Shown here in pieces: positions 54,143 through 64,000 of a stretch of 64,000 nt of DNA. The stretch comes from Silene latifolia (Eukaryota > Streptophyta > Magnoliopsida > Caryophyllales > Caryophyllaceae): assembly GCF_048544455.1 (NCBI RefSeq), contig NC_133529.1, positions 43,997,456 to 44,061,455 of the forward strand, read 5' to 3'. The notes beneath the pieces were generated by a model. It was not told the origin of the DNA and made no database searches. It worked only from the letters and a program-made list of their open reading frames with translations. Positions within the stretch are counted from its first letter, which is position 1. Each line of letters begins with the position of its first letter. The translations under genes and the position numbers were made by a program.

Positions 54143-57100
54143 TAATATCTTCTTAGAACATTAGGGGTTTCAATGACCCAATAAAGCAGCAGGAAGTTAG
54201 GGGTTACTTATCTACTAATAAAATTGAGGTGTTTGGTTTATTAGAGACTAGAGTGAAGTATAATAATTCTGCTGCAATAAGTAAGAGGTTTGCTAGTTTT
54301 TCTGTTCTAAATAATTATTCTCACCATTACAATGGTAGAATATGGGTGTTTCTGAACCCTAGATTAGTTACTGTGCTTTCATCTAAGGAGCATGATCAAC
54401 TGATTCACTTGGAACTGCTTCATCATATATCTAATAAAGTAGTGCATGTTACTTTTGTTTATGGAAGCAATGATGGAGAGGATAGAAAAGGCTTATGGGA
54501 TGAGCTTAGACAGTTACATAATACTGCTGATAATTGGATTCTGATGGGGGATTTTAACATTGTCAGGGACATTGAGGAGAGGGTTGGCCTAAACCCTCCT
54601 TCATTATCTGAAATTATGGACTTTAATCAATGTTTACTTGATTGCCCGTTGGATGACACTTATAGCTTTGGCTGTGAGTATACTTGGACAAACAAAAGGG
54701 ATGTGGGTGAAAAGATCTGGTCCAAGCTTGATAGGGTTTTGGTGAATCCTGGTTGGTTGGCAACTTATCCAAACACTCAGGTGACCATCTTACCTTCTGG
54801 GATCTCTGATCATTCACCTCTGTTGATTCAAGTGGTGGAAAATTATCAAATCACTAAGAGGTTTAGCTATTTGAATTGTTGGGAGGAATATCAAGACTAT
54901 GATACTATTGTTCAAAGTGCTTGGGAAATTCATGTGAGGGGTAATGCTATGTTTAGGTTGTTTGCTAAGCTCAAGAATGTTAGGCATAGCTTACAAGCCT
55001 TGCATAAAGCACACTTTGCAGGGTTAACTAAAAGGGTCCAGGAAGCTAAGAAGGAACTGGAGGATTGCCAAACTCAGGTCCAAAAGAATCTTCTTAATCC
55101 TGAGCTACTTGTGCAAGAGAAGAGATTATTGGATATTTATTTGAACTTAAAGAGGACTGAAAGAAGTTCTTTAATTCAGCGTGCTATGGTGCAAAGCATC
55201 CAGTACAATGATGCACCTAATAGCTATTTTTTCTCCAGAATTGTTATTAGGAAAAATCAAAGTATTATTGGGAAAATTCATGACATGAATGGGCAGATTA
55301 GAGAAGGGATTCATAATGTTAACCAAGCTTTTGTGGAATATTATCAAGATCTGTTGGGTAAGACTATGGAGACACTTGATATGGATACTAGATTGTTGGG
55401 AGGGACTTAGGTGCAAGACTCTGATTGGCCTGATCTTTGCAAGCCAGTTCAGGAATTGGAAATTAAGAGAGCATTATTTTCCATTGATTCCAACAAAAGC
55501 CCTGGACATGATGGGTTCTCTGCTCAGTTTTTTAAGAAATCCTGGCCTCTGATTAAGCATGATTATTGCTGTGCTATACAACATTTTTTCCGAACAGGGG
55601 TCATGTCCAAGCAGGCTAACACTACTCTATTGGCTTTGATTCCTAAGAAGCAGACTATATCCACAGTGATGGACTATAGGCCTATTTCTTGATGTACTGT
55701 GTTTTACAAGACAATGAGTAAAATCTTATGTGATAGAATGAAACCTCTACTGCCAAATCTTGTGGGACTAGAACAAGGAGCTTTTGTGAAGGGGAGAAGC
55801 ATCTTTGAAAATATCATGCTCACCCAGTCCCTTATCAAAGGGTATGGCCAGCAGGGAGTGTCACCTAGATGTCTTATGAAAGTAGATATCAAAAAAGCTT
55901 TTGATTCTCTTCAATGGAGATTTCTAGGTCAGATGCTTGCAATATACTATTTCCCACCTCAGTTTCAGAAATGGATTATGGAGTGTGTAACTTCAACTTG
56001 GTTTAGTCTTAAAATTAATGGTAGTATAACAGGTTTCTTCAAAGGAGAAAGTGGTTTGAGAGAAGGAGACCCACTATCTCCTTTTCTATTTGTTATGGGA
56101 ATGGAATACCTCTCTAGAATTCTTAGGGGAATTCATAAGCAACATCAAGTCTCTTATCATCCTAAGTGTGGAAGAATTGGATTAAATCACTTGATATTTG
56201 CAGATGATTTAATGATTTTTTTTCGAGGGGATACTTCATCTGTCAGGGCTGTTACTAAGTCACTTGGGAGGTTTGCCCAACTTTCTGGTTTGCAGGCTAA
56301 TCCTGAGAAGACTAGCATTTATATGAGAGGGATAAGAGAGGATATTCAGAGGGAAATTCTCAGGGCCATTGGATACACTGAAGGATTCTTCCGCTTTAGG
56401 TATCTAGGTGTGCCTCTTAATGAAGGTAAACTGAATAAAACTATGTTTGCAGATCTTCTCAAGAAAGTACAGCAGACAATGCATCATTGGTCAACTCATC
56501 ATATTTCTTATGCTGGCAAAATCAATCTGATCAACACTGTGATTTTTGGTTTAGAACAGTTCTGGTGTTCCACTCTACTGATTCCTAAGGGAGTTATTAA
56601 ACTCATCACCAATTTCTGCAGGAATTTCCTATGGAATTCAGAGGAGGGACACAGGAGACTGATATTGAAAGCTGGGCTTCTAGTTGTATGCCATTGAGGG
56701 AAGGTGGCTTCAACATTAAGGAGATCCTGGCTTGGAATAAGTGCATTCTTTGTAAATGGATTTGGGAGATTGAGAGACATTCTGCTAGTTCTTGGGTGGT
56801 TTGGAATTACACTTACAATATTAAAAGAGATGAGTTTTGGACCATGGATGTCAAACCTTATCACTCTGAGAGCTGGAGAAGTATCTTGAAGGTGCGTGAT
56901 GAGTTATTGGAGCGAACTGGGAATGCTGCTAATGCCAAAGCTCTCCTGCAAAGTTGTATCAGGCATGGCAAGCTTCAACTATCACTGTTATATGAATAGT
57001 TCAGGCAGAAAGGGGTCAAAGTCAGATGGGTAAATGCTGTTTGGAACAGAGCAGTTCTCCCAAAACATAGGTTTATTGTGACTCTGGCTCTGCAAAGCAG

Positions 57101-57521
57101 GTTGGCTACTATTGATCAACTCAGTCATAGGGGTATGTACCTGATAAATAGGTGCATTTTGTGCAAAGCTGCTTTAGAAACGCATCAACATCTCTTCTTT
57201 CAATGTCCATATGCTGCAACAGCTTGGCAAAGCCTTTTGCTATGGATGAAGATAACATGCCGCACTATGAATTTGAGAAAAGAAATAAACTGGATAGCTG
57301 GTAAGCATGTGAGGAGGCATTGGAAAGCTCGGTGGTTCATGAGCTGTTTAACTGCTATGGTCTATAGTCTATGGGAAGAACGTAACCTCAGAATTTTTCA
57401 AGGAATTGAGCATGACATACCTTACATAATTAGGCGAGTACAATACCTAGTTAGTGTAAGATTGATTCATGTAACTCATTCTTCTCACAAGGATAAGATA
57501 GTTGCGCTTCTTAATGTTTAG
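54139..57521 (+). pseudogene. LINE-2 ORF2: endonuclease, reverse transcriptase, zf-RVT
   Basis: The ATG at 54139 overlaps the ORF1 stop. A TAG at 54154-54156 replaces the usual Trp before N-I-R-G. The endonuclease keeps LLETRVK, GDFNIV, TWTNKR, KLDRVLVN and an intact SDHSP. A TAG at 55408-55410 and a TGA at 55690-55692 lie in the RT lead-in. RT keeps GAFVKGRS, KVDIKKAFDSLQW, REGDPLSPFLF and the catalytic FADD (about 56200). A frameshift near 56650 and a TAG at 56997-56999 precede the zf-RVT domain (CILCKAALETHQHLFFQC). It ends at 57521. Domain order and length are normal for plant L1. Confidence 0.88.
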
Positions 57522-57948
57522 ATGTCTAATTTATTGGATATACTTTGTAAGATTTTGCCTATTATTCCCTATAATGGATGAATAAGATGGCTTGCCTTTC
57601 TTGCAAAAAAAAAATAAAAAAAATAAGGAATATTCCAAAAGATAGAATACAATTTATTCTATTATTATCTTTTCCATAAATTCTAAGATATGATAAGATT
57701 TTCTATAACAAGAATATCTTTTATCATAAACAACCATATCAAGTAAGATATAAAAGATATGTAAAGATATTCCTTACAGAATAAAATCTTTACAAAATAT
57801 ACCTTAGGTCACACGAGATATCACGGCTCATATGCCTCGTGACTCGTGTAAACTCTAGCTCAATATTGGGTTAGAATTTAGGTTTTAGGAGTAGCTATAT
57901 GAAAACCCTAAATAGTAGCATGGTCCAACTCATAAGTTGACCCAAAAC

Positions 57949-59242
57949 TGTTGGAATATGTGTCCTCCGACAATAATGCGATCACAACTGTTGATCATGA
58001 TGATCACATGTTTAAATCTCATTTTAAGAATACATGTGGGATGTAATATTTTACAGTCAACTGGTCCACACATATCGGTAATGATTGGCTGACTAGAGTT
58101 TGACATTATTCTTTGCCAAATGCGACGGTGGTGATCAGTTGATCCCCTTAGGTCATACCTATAGGGAAATACTCTTAATTGATTATTTAATTAATCGTAT
58201 GCCGATACGAGTTAATTAAATTGCTTAAAATTGACGGATGATTTTGTGAGTAAAGTTAACGTGTCTTATTGTAATTTGATTAAATGAGATACGGTCTAAT
58301 TAATCGAATTGTTTTATTACTAAAATAAAATTATTGTTTATGAAACAATTGAAATTGAAATTGAATGAATAATTTATTATAAATACAAGACGTTGTGATT
58401 TATAATTGATAAACCGTTTTTGGTACAAGTAATTACGAATTACTAGTCGATTTTGTATATGACATATTTTATGAGTATGTTGATTTTTAATATGTTAAAA
58501 ATACATTACAATTTCACATGTCAAGTAACATGTCACTTATGTCACAATTGACAAATGACAAAATAAAATGGACCTTCCATTTTATGTTAAGTGTACCGAA
58601 ACATTGGAGGGTGTATTAGTCTTTAAATTGTGTTAATTATTTTTAAGTGGAAAACACAATGATAAGACCTTGCTTGTAGCCTTGCATGCCTATTTTTCTT
58701 GGGTAGAAAAACAAGCTCATGCATAGGGCACTCTTCCCCTCCTCCAACCGGTTTTCCAAGTGAAATGATAGATTTTTTCCTCTATCATTTTTCATTCACA
58801 CTTCAACTCATATTTTTCTAGTGTAAGAAAATGTATTCTCTCTACAACTTGTGAAATTTTAGAGAAAGAAAAACACACACAAATCCTCTCCTCTAAACCG
58901 AAATAGAGGAGAACAAAATCAATATTTTGGGTCAAATATTTAAGCTAGATTAATATTATTACTAGATCATAATAATATTAGTTATTATGAGGTTTCCTTG
59001 GGTATATGCTTTTGGGAGAGGTTCTAATTTGAACCTTGTTCATCCATGTTAAGGAAAGCTCAAGAACAAACAAATAGGTGAATTTGTTGGTGCCCTTTAA
59101 TCCGAAATCACATAGTAAGATTGATGATTTCTTCTCTACTCTTGTTCAAGTTTGCATGCATAAGATCTAGATTTAATTTTATAACTAAATTAATTGTCAC
59201 ATATATGAATATGTATATTAATGAGATTAATTATTTCCAATA
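57949..59242 (+). repeat. Copia-2 5' LTR
   Basis: About 1.29 kb, starting TGTTGGAATATGTG. It aligns with the Copia-1 LTR, for example through the shared GACGGTGGTGATCAGTTGAT block. The 3' end is inferred as CCAATA (expected CCAACA), so the boundary is uncertain by a few bases. Confidence 0.75.
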
Positions 59243-59256
59243 AGCGGTATCATGAG

Positions 59257-62200
59257 CCTTAGGTTGTTTTCATGCAAATCGGTTTATAGTTTTTCCGAGC
59301 TATATGATTAACATACAAAACTAATTAATTTGGATTTATGAAGATAATCCTTAAAATAACCTTGCATGTTAAAATTTTCTGGTCCTAAGTGATTTTTAGG
59401 ACATTTTGGTTTATTTATGGATTTTATTGTTCATTTTATAGATTATTGGCATTAAAATGTGATTTTTATGATAAAAATGTCATTTTTGGACGACAAATAG
59501 CTAAACTTCGACTTTTTTAGTGGTTTTGGGATATGTTTTCACATATATTATCTACTGATGGCCTGTAAATTTTCATGATAAAATGAGTTGTATTGCTGGA
59601 AATATGGATTTTTCAAGTTAAAATCGTATTTAAATGGGTAAATAGGTTAATATGAGTTATATTTCGAATCTGGTCATGGAAATTTAGTATGTTGTTACAT
59701 GCAATTTAACAAGATGTGTGTAAAATATTTGGTTATAATGAAGTCTTTATGCATGATTTATGAATTTTTGATGAAAAATCACATAAATAGTGACTATAAT
59801 TAGTAATAATGCTAAAACATACTTCATGACTAAAGGAAAAACGTCACATGTTGCATTTTATCATATATTTCAGATCTAAAAGTGAAAAGTTGATAAAATT
59901 AATTTTTCTCATATTTTTATGGTCATAATTGTTAAAACCGATAAACCGCAACATTGTTTTTCTCGATAAATTTTCGAAATTTTTAACCTATGTTTTGAAC
60001 ATTATGAGTGTCATGATATTTTTCCAGAATGTTCATGAGTTTAAATTTCAAATTTTGAAATTATTTGAAATTTGTATAATTTAATTTGAAGTTTATAGCA
60101 TAATTTTGTATTTTTGGGTCCATTTATAAACAATATTAAGAAATCAAGTTTAATTATTGTCAAATGTTAGTGGAGACTAATTTTGAGTCCTAAGATGGTT
60201 AGGGTAATTAACTTGTACATAAATATGAATTTATGTAATTATTGTGATTTTAATAAGTTAAATCACGCAAATCCGTAAAAACCGATTAATATACGATATT
60301 GGCTCTTAAAGGCGATTTAGCATAAAATTTGGCATGCTCGTACATATTATAATGCTGCATTTTATTTATGATTGTCAGATTTTAATTTTATGTAATTTTA
60401 TGTAATTTTTGAATTATGTAATTTTACTTAGTATGGCCTTAGTTTTAATTTGTATTACCCGAAATGTATGGGAATATCGATTCGGTTGTAATTTTTGTGA
60501 TCTCGTATCACCGTTTTGTAATTTAATAGATTTATTTTTATTTTAATTACAAATGTATAATAGGAAATTATGTAATTCATTTTGTAATTTATTTATTCCG
60601 GAGTTCCTTGAAGACGGTGCCAATCGAGAAGCCGGTCCATCAAAGAAAGTGTTACCTCGAGATACGTGCCAAGACTGAAGTTCAAGGGACCAAAGGAGTT
60701 GGTTTTCGAATTTGTAATAGTTTATTAGATTTACTATTTTAGGAAGGCCATACTAGGACTTTATATTTATGCTTTGCATTTTATTTATATGTTGCATGCA
60801 TCGCTAAATCGCCATAACTAAACATGCATTTTAAATCGAGTTTATCGACCGTGTCAATTAAAATTATCGTAGTTCACCGCTTTAGTTCACTTAAAACGTG
60901 ATAGATAATAAATTGACATGACCTCTCGCTAAAATAAACAATTGAGACTTAGCCTTACCAAAAAGTAGAAACCATGAAAACCTATTTCATGAGGGAGTGC
61001 ACTCGGCCCTACCGGGGTACAAACCTTGTTACGTAGGGGAAGTGGGTGATAAATGTCTACCCACCGAATTTATAAAGATAAGGGTTGTATTCGGCTTTAC
61101 CGATGCCCAAGTTGATGTAAATTTGGATCGTGGACACATTTATTCGAAATTTGGGTTGAACTCAACGAAAGTATTCTCGACGGTTGCCGGATGTGTTTCG
61201 GGCTAAAGATAAATATTAATGTAATTTTATCGACCAAGAGTTCTAAAAGTAGAATCGATTAAAGAGTTAATCCACCGAGTTATATTGATGAGGGTTGTAT
61301 TCGGCTTTACCGATGCCCAAGTTAATATGAATTTGGATCTTGGAATCATTTATCATAGTTGGGTAGAGGTCACTATGTAAATGTTTTACTTGTTATTTAC
61401 AAGTATTAATAAAACGATAAATGTTAAGTTTTCCACTATTCCGTTATCATATTGTTCTATTTCTTTACCACAATTCATATACGATATCATTTCGATTTTT
61501 GATTCAAATCTCCGTTAAAACATCGTAACTAAAGACAAATATGAATTTTCTTCTAAAACCTCGTGTTATCCATTGGAAGGATCTCTTATGAAGAGTATAG
61601 ATGAAAGTTATTCGTGATCAAAAGGGTTTTTGATTCTTGACTAACATATCTACTTACAATGAATTGTTTCTCATATGCTTAATTGAGTTAAGTACTTTGA
61701 AACGTTACATCATTTTGGTAACTAGATTTGTTTAAGATCAAAATTGACCAAAATACCGCAACCACTTCAATGAAAGTTTTAAGACTAAACAGACGAATGA
61801 AGAGTAGTCTTCATGAATTTCAATTTTGCTTCTCTTAGCAAAGACTCATTGAAATGAGTGGGAGCATTCTCTTAAACCGTTAAGAAAAGGATAAGGTTTT
61901 AAAGAAGTAAAATTAGAATGGAATTGATACAAGGAAATGTTAAAAGTAACGTTATTGAGAATAACAATACTAAACCAATCAATCCCGACCGATAAAGTTT
62001 CCATTGTCTTAATTGTTGGACGCTAGAAAGGAAACTACCCCAAATTATTGAAGAATCAACAAGTTAGTTGTGGGACATCTAATGGGACCTTCTTCTTTAA
62101 ATGTTTATTTGATTGACATAAATTTTGCTAGTACTATTACGTCAATATTAGAAACCGGAGGTGGTTTTCATCATTGTATTTGATACATAGGATGATTAGA

Positions 62201-62500
62201 ATATGACGACTAGCAACAATGATGTTGAGAGATAGAGTCATTGTGTACTCAATCTAGTTTTGGGTTTAGAGTTGTACTTAATTGTGACTATTAAGTGCAT
62301 AAACTCTAAATAAGAATATAAACTTGTTAAGATACAAAAGAGGTTTCACTTCTGTGACCCTATACACCATGATTTGATGTATGGCTAGCCCATTATCAAG
62401 GTGATTATATTCTAAACCAAACTAGAATGATATATCATGTAGATGATGCAAGACTCAAATTGGTAACCCAAGATAAAACTTTAAATTCTGGAATGATGAA
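59257..62500 (+). other. Copia-2 noncoding leader and unrecognised gag region
   Basis: No ORF of substance. A block with GGGTTGTATTCGGCTTTACCG is present twice (about 61083 and 61284), with the text around it also duplicated; Copia-1 has a diverged counterpart at 46250-46520. Gag should lie somewhere before 62500, but I cannot recognise it. Confidence 0.6.
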
Positions 62501-63160
62501 CGCAGAGAGTTATCGAGTACTCTTGAAACCATTAGATTGTTGATCGTGTGGTATATGCGTATCTTGTATTCAAAGCAAGATGTCTCGTGCCTTTGGTTGA
62601 AAAGGAAATCGAGAATGTAAATCATTGATCCAAAATAGGTTGATCATTTTCTTTTACCAACGATTTAAGTTGACGCTAATATGTTCACTTAATAAGGTAA
62701 ATAGAGAAATCTTTGAAGAAGTTCAAAGAGTTCAAAAAATCACGATTTAGTCGTGATGTGATTATCAAAGTGAAGACTTTGATATAAGCCAAAGGAATTG
62801 TGATATAATATCACAAATTAATCTCTCTTAGCACGCATTATGGTAAAATGTGTGGTTGGATAAAAAAATCAAACGCTATTCGATATGGTTTGGACTTCAA
62901 TCAAGTTACTTTGAGTTACTTGATCCTTTTAGGGATTTTATCATTTTGTCTAAATTATTTTTCCACTAAATCTAAAACGAATCATATGAGATATGAAATG
63001 GTAGGGTACCATGTTTGTAAGTTTTCAAAAGAAACAAATGCTCATTTTTCCTTACTATAATCACGAGTACAACAGGTTTGTGGCTCGTAAAGCTGTCTTT
63101 CTAGAATACAAGTTTATTTCTAGAAGACAGAGTGGGAGAAATTATTCAAGAGCGACAAAG
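62500..63160 (+). pseudogene. Copia-2 pre-integrase zinc finger and integrase remnants
   Basis: At 62556-62591 one frame reads CVSCIQSKMSRA, the second half of the copia pre-integrase H-H-C-C finger. At about 63065-63140 another frame reads FVARKAVFLEYKFISRRQSG, typical of the end of the copia integrase core. Between them nothing is continuous. No catalytic triad can be assembled with confidence. Confidence 0.65.
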
Positions 63161-63439
63161 AATGTTATGTCGCAAGAATTATGTCGCAAGAAACTGGTCT
63201 TTCTTGGCTACATGAGACGTTTTGTGTAAGACGTTGTTTCTTCAAAACCTAGGAGGTTAAAGTCATCACTTGTTGAAGATGATGAATTAGTGTTACTTTT
63301 AGAAAGTAAAGAGCTTGCAACTTACAAAGAAATTGTTTGATTCAAGTTGATTACTTCTGGAAAGTAATGAACATATGACTTACATGAGAGTGTTTAAGTC
63401 ACAACTCATTACAAGGCTTAGAGCCATGAAAATCCGAAA

Positions 63440-63860
63440 TAAATTCCAAGTGAATTGTTAGATATCAAAGTTAGATTGGTAGCAAAGGGTTTTGCACTAG
63501 TTGAAATGCTTAAGTCTATTTGGATCTTCTTAGGGACTGTGTTTCATTATGAGATATATATAGCGAGTGAATCTAAAACCCACTTCTTCAATTAGAAGGA
63601 ATGTATTCAATACATGTCTTGAGTTCTGTAGATTCTTGTCATCCTAAGATAATGTGAAACTTAAGAGAGGGTCTTAAGTAGGACATCAATGAGTTGGAAT
63701 CAATGTTTTGATCATGTTATAAAACTTTTCTCGATAGGTCGAGAAGTTGTGTTTATACATAAAGTTTAGTGGGAGTTACGGTAATTTTAATTAGTCTAAT
63801 ATGTGGATGACATATTGATCATTGGGAATGATTTAAGACTTGGAGATATATAATACATCT
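63440..63860 (+). pseudogene. Copia-2 reverse transcriptase remnant
   Basis: K-V-R-L-V-A-K-G-F-A at 63467-63496 matches the start of copia RT (K-A-R-L-V-A-K-G-F). YVDDILIIGND at 63800-63832 is the catalytic box. The intervening DNA has stops and indels, and the element continues past the window. Confidence 0.75.
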
Positions 63861-64000
63861 TTAATATCCAGATTTATGGAGATAAATTCACATGATATTA
63901 GCGTCAAATAAGAAGTCTTATGTTGATAAGATTCATGACTAGTTCAATCAAGTTGAACATATTTGATTGATTCCATTTGCTTCCGCTGCCGGATTAATTA

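Larger units (their letters stand above)
52615..57621 (+). mobile_element. LINE-2: plant L1-type non-LTR retrotransposon, full length, decayed
   Basis: A 17-bp TSD (aataaggaatattccaa at 52598-52614 and 57622-57638) and an A-rich end (57604-57621) bound about 5.0 kb. It has a 5' UTR of 100 bp, ORF1, ORF2 and a short 3' UTR. It belongs to the same group as LINE-1 but is a distinct family. Several in-frame stops and one frameshift disable it. Confidence 0.92.
51886..57948. mobile_element. Unidentified LTR-like fragment, split by LINE-2
   Basis: It starts TGAAGAGTCTATCG after Athila-E DNA (possible target TGCAT at 51881-51885), with a G-run of 12-13 at about 51916 in the context AAGAGG..GGTGAATTGGGG, often seen near copia LTR starts. 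The visible parts are 51886-52614 and 57639-57948, about 1 kb, with no gene. It is cut on the right by Copia-2. The family is not identified. Confidence 0.4.
57949..64000 (+). mobile_element. Copia-2: Ty1/copia element, 5' LTR to RT, decayed, cut by window end
   Basis: The LTR (57949-59242) is followed by a degenerate initiator-Met site (GCGGTATCATGAGC near 59245), a long AT-rich leader, and pol remnants in copia order: zinc-finger pre-integrase, integrase end, RT. It is the same family or subfamily as Copia-1. The many stops and frameshifts show it is dead. Confidence 0.8.

Noticed and set aside
60997..61206. 69-residue ORF in the Copia-2 leader
   Set aside because: It spans the duplicated noncoding block and matches nothing I recognise; the homologous Copia-1 region is not open in the same way.
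1..64000. Host protein-coding genes, tRNA or rRNA genes
   Set aside because: All recognisable coding sequence belongs to transposable elements. The tRNA-like matches are primer-binding sites of 12-18 bases, not tRNA genes.

Overview
This is a plant nuclear repeat region and I see no ordinary host gene in it. The whole 64 kb reads as transposable elements inserted into one another: Athila-group and Tat-group Ty3/gypsy retrotransposons, Ty1/copia retrotransposons, two plant L1-type LINEs, a probable solo LTR and a Harbinger/Tourist-like MITE. Evidence for a plant includes tRNA-Asp and initiator-Met primer-binding sites, ATHILA-type third ORFs, LINE ORF1 with DUF4283 plus a zinc knuckle, and LINE ORF2 ending in zf-RVT. 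A Retand-like Tat element and the general repeat style would suit Caryophyllales (for example Caryophyllaceae), but that taxon is only a guess.

Layout. (1) Positions 1-42208 are one nested complex built on Athila-C (minus strand; its left end is outside the window). Athila-A (440-23177, minus, TSD CGCGG) sits in the left LTR of Athila-C. Athila-B (8733-19966, minus, TSD TCAAC) sits in the reverse transcriptase of Athila-A. LINE-1 (25457-38068, plus) sits in the 3' noncoding part of Athila-C, and Tat-D (26089-33719, plus, TSD CTAAG) sits in ORF1 of LINE-1. (2) 42209-43056 is a decayed Ty3/gypsy gag into which Athila-C inserted. (3) 43057-47041 is the 5' part of Copia-1. (4) 47042-51885 is part of Athila-E, holding a probable solo LTR (49120-51678) which itself holds a MITE (50152-50908). 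(5) 51886-57948 is an unidentified LTR-like fragment split by LINE-2 (52615-57621). (6) 57949-64000 is Copia-2, with a long leader and a badly decayed pol, cut by the window end.

LTR divergence counted by eye fits the nesting order: about 4% for Athila-C (over 439 compared bases), about 2% for Athila-A and under 1% for Athila-B. Removing Athila-B or Tat-D (with one TSD copy) restores the reading frame of the interrupted protein exactly.

The most interesting signals are these. The Athila elements carry different, partly complementary gene sets: A has RT-RNase H-integrase plus the ATHILA ORF but no Gag/protease, B has Gag/protease plus an ATHILA-type ORF but no RT/integrase, and C has only a Gag-like ORF. 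Each family carries a cluster of a family-specific, CpG-rich short motif upstream of the LTR TATA box. In A and B the same motif clusters again ahead of the ATHILA ORF, also followed by a TATA-like box, which suggests an internal promoter. Tat-D, which lacks RT/integrase, keeps an antisense multi-exon gene (putative gypsy-type transposon domain plus coiled coil) behind what looks like its own G-box/CCAAT/TATA promoter. The ATHILA protein of A begins M-A-R-T-K, as histone H3 does.
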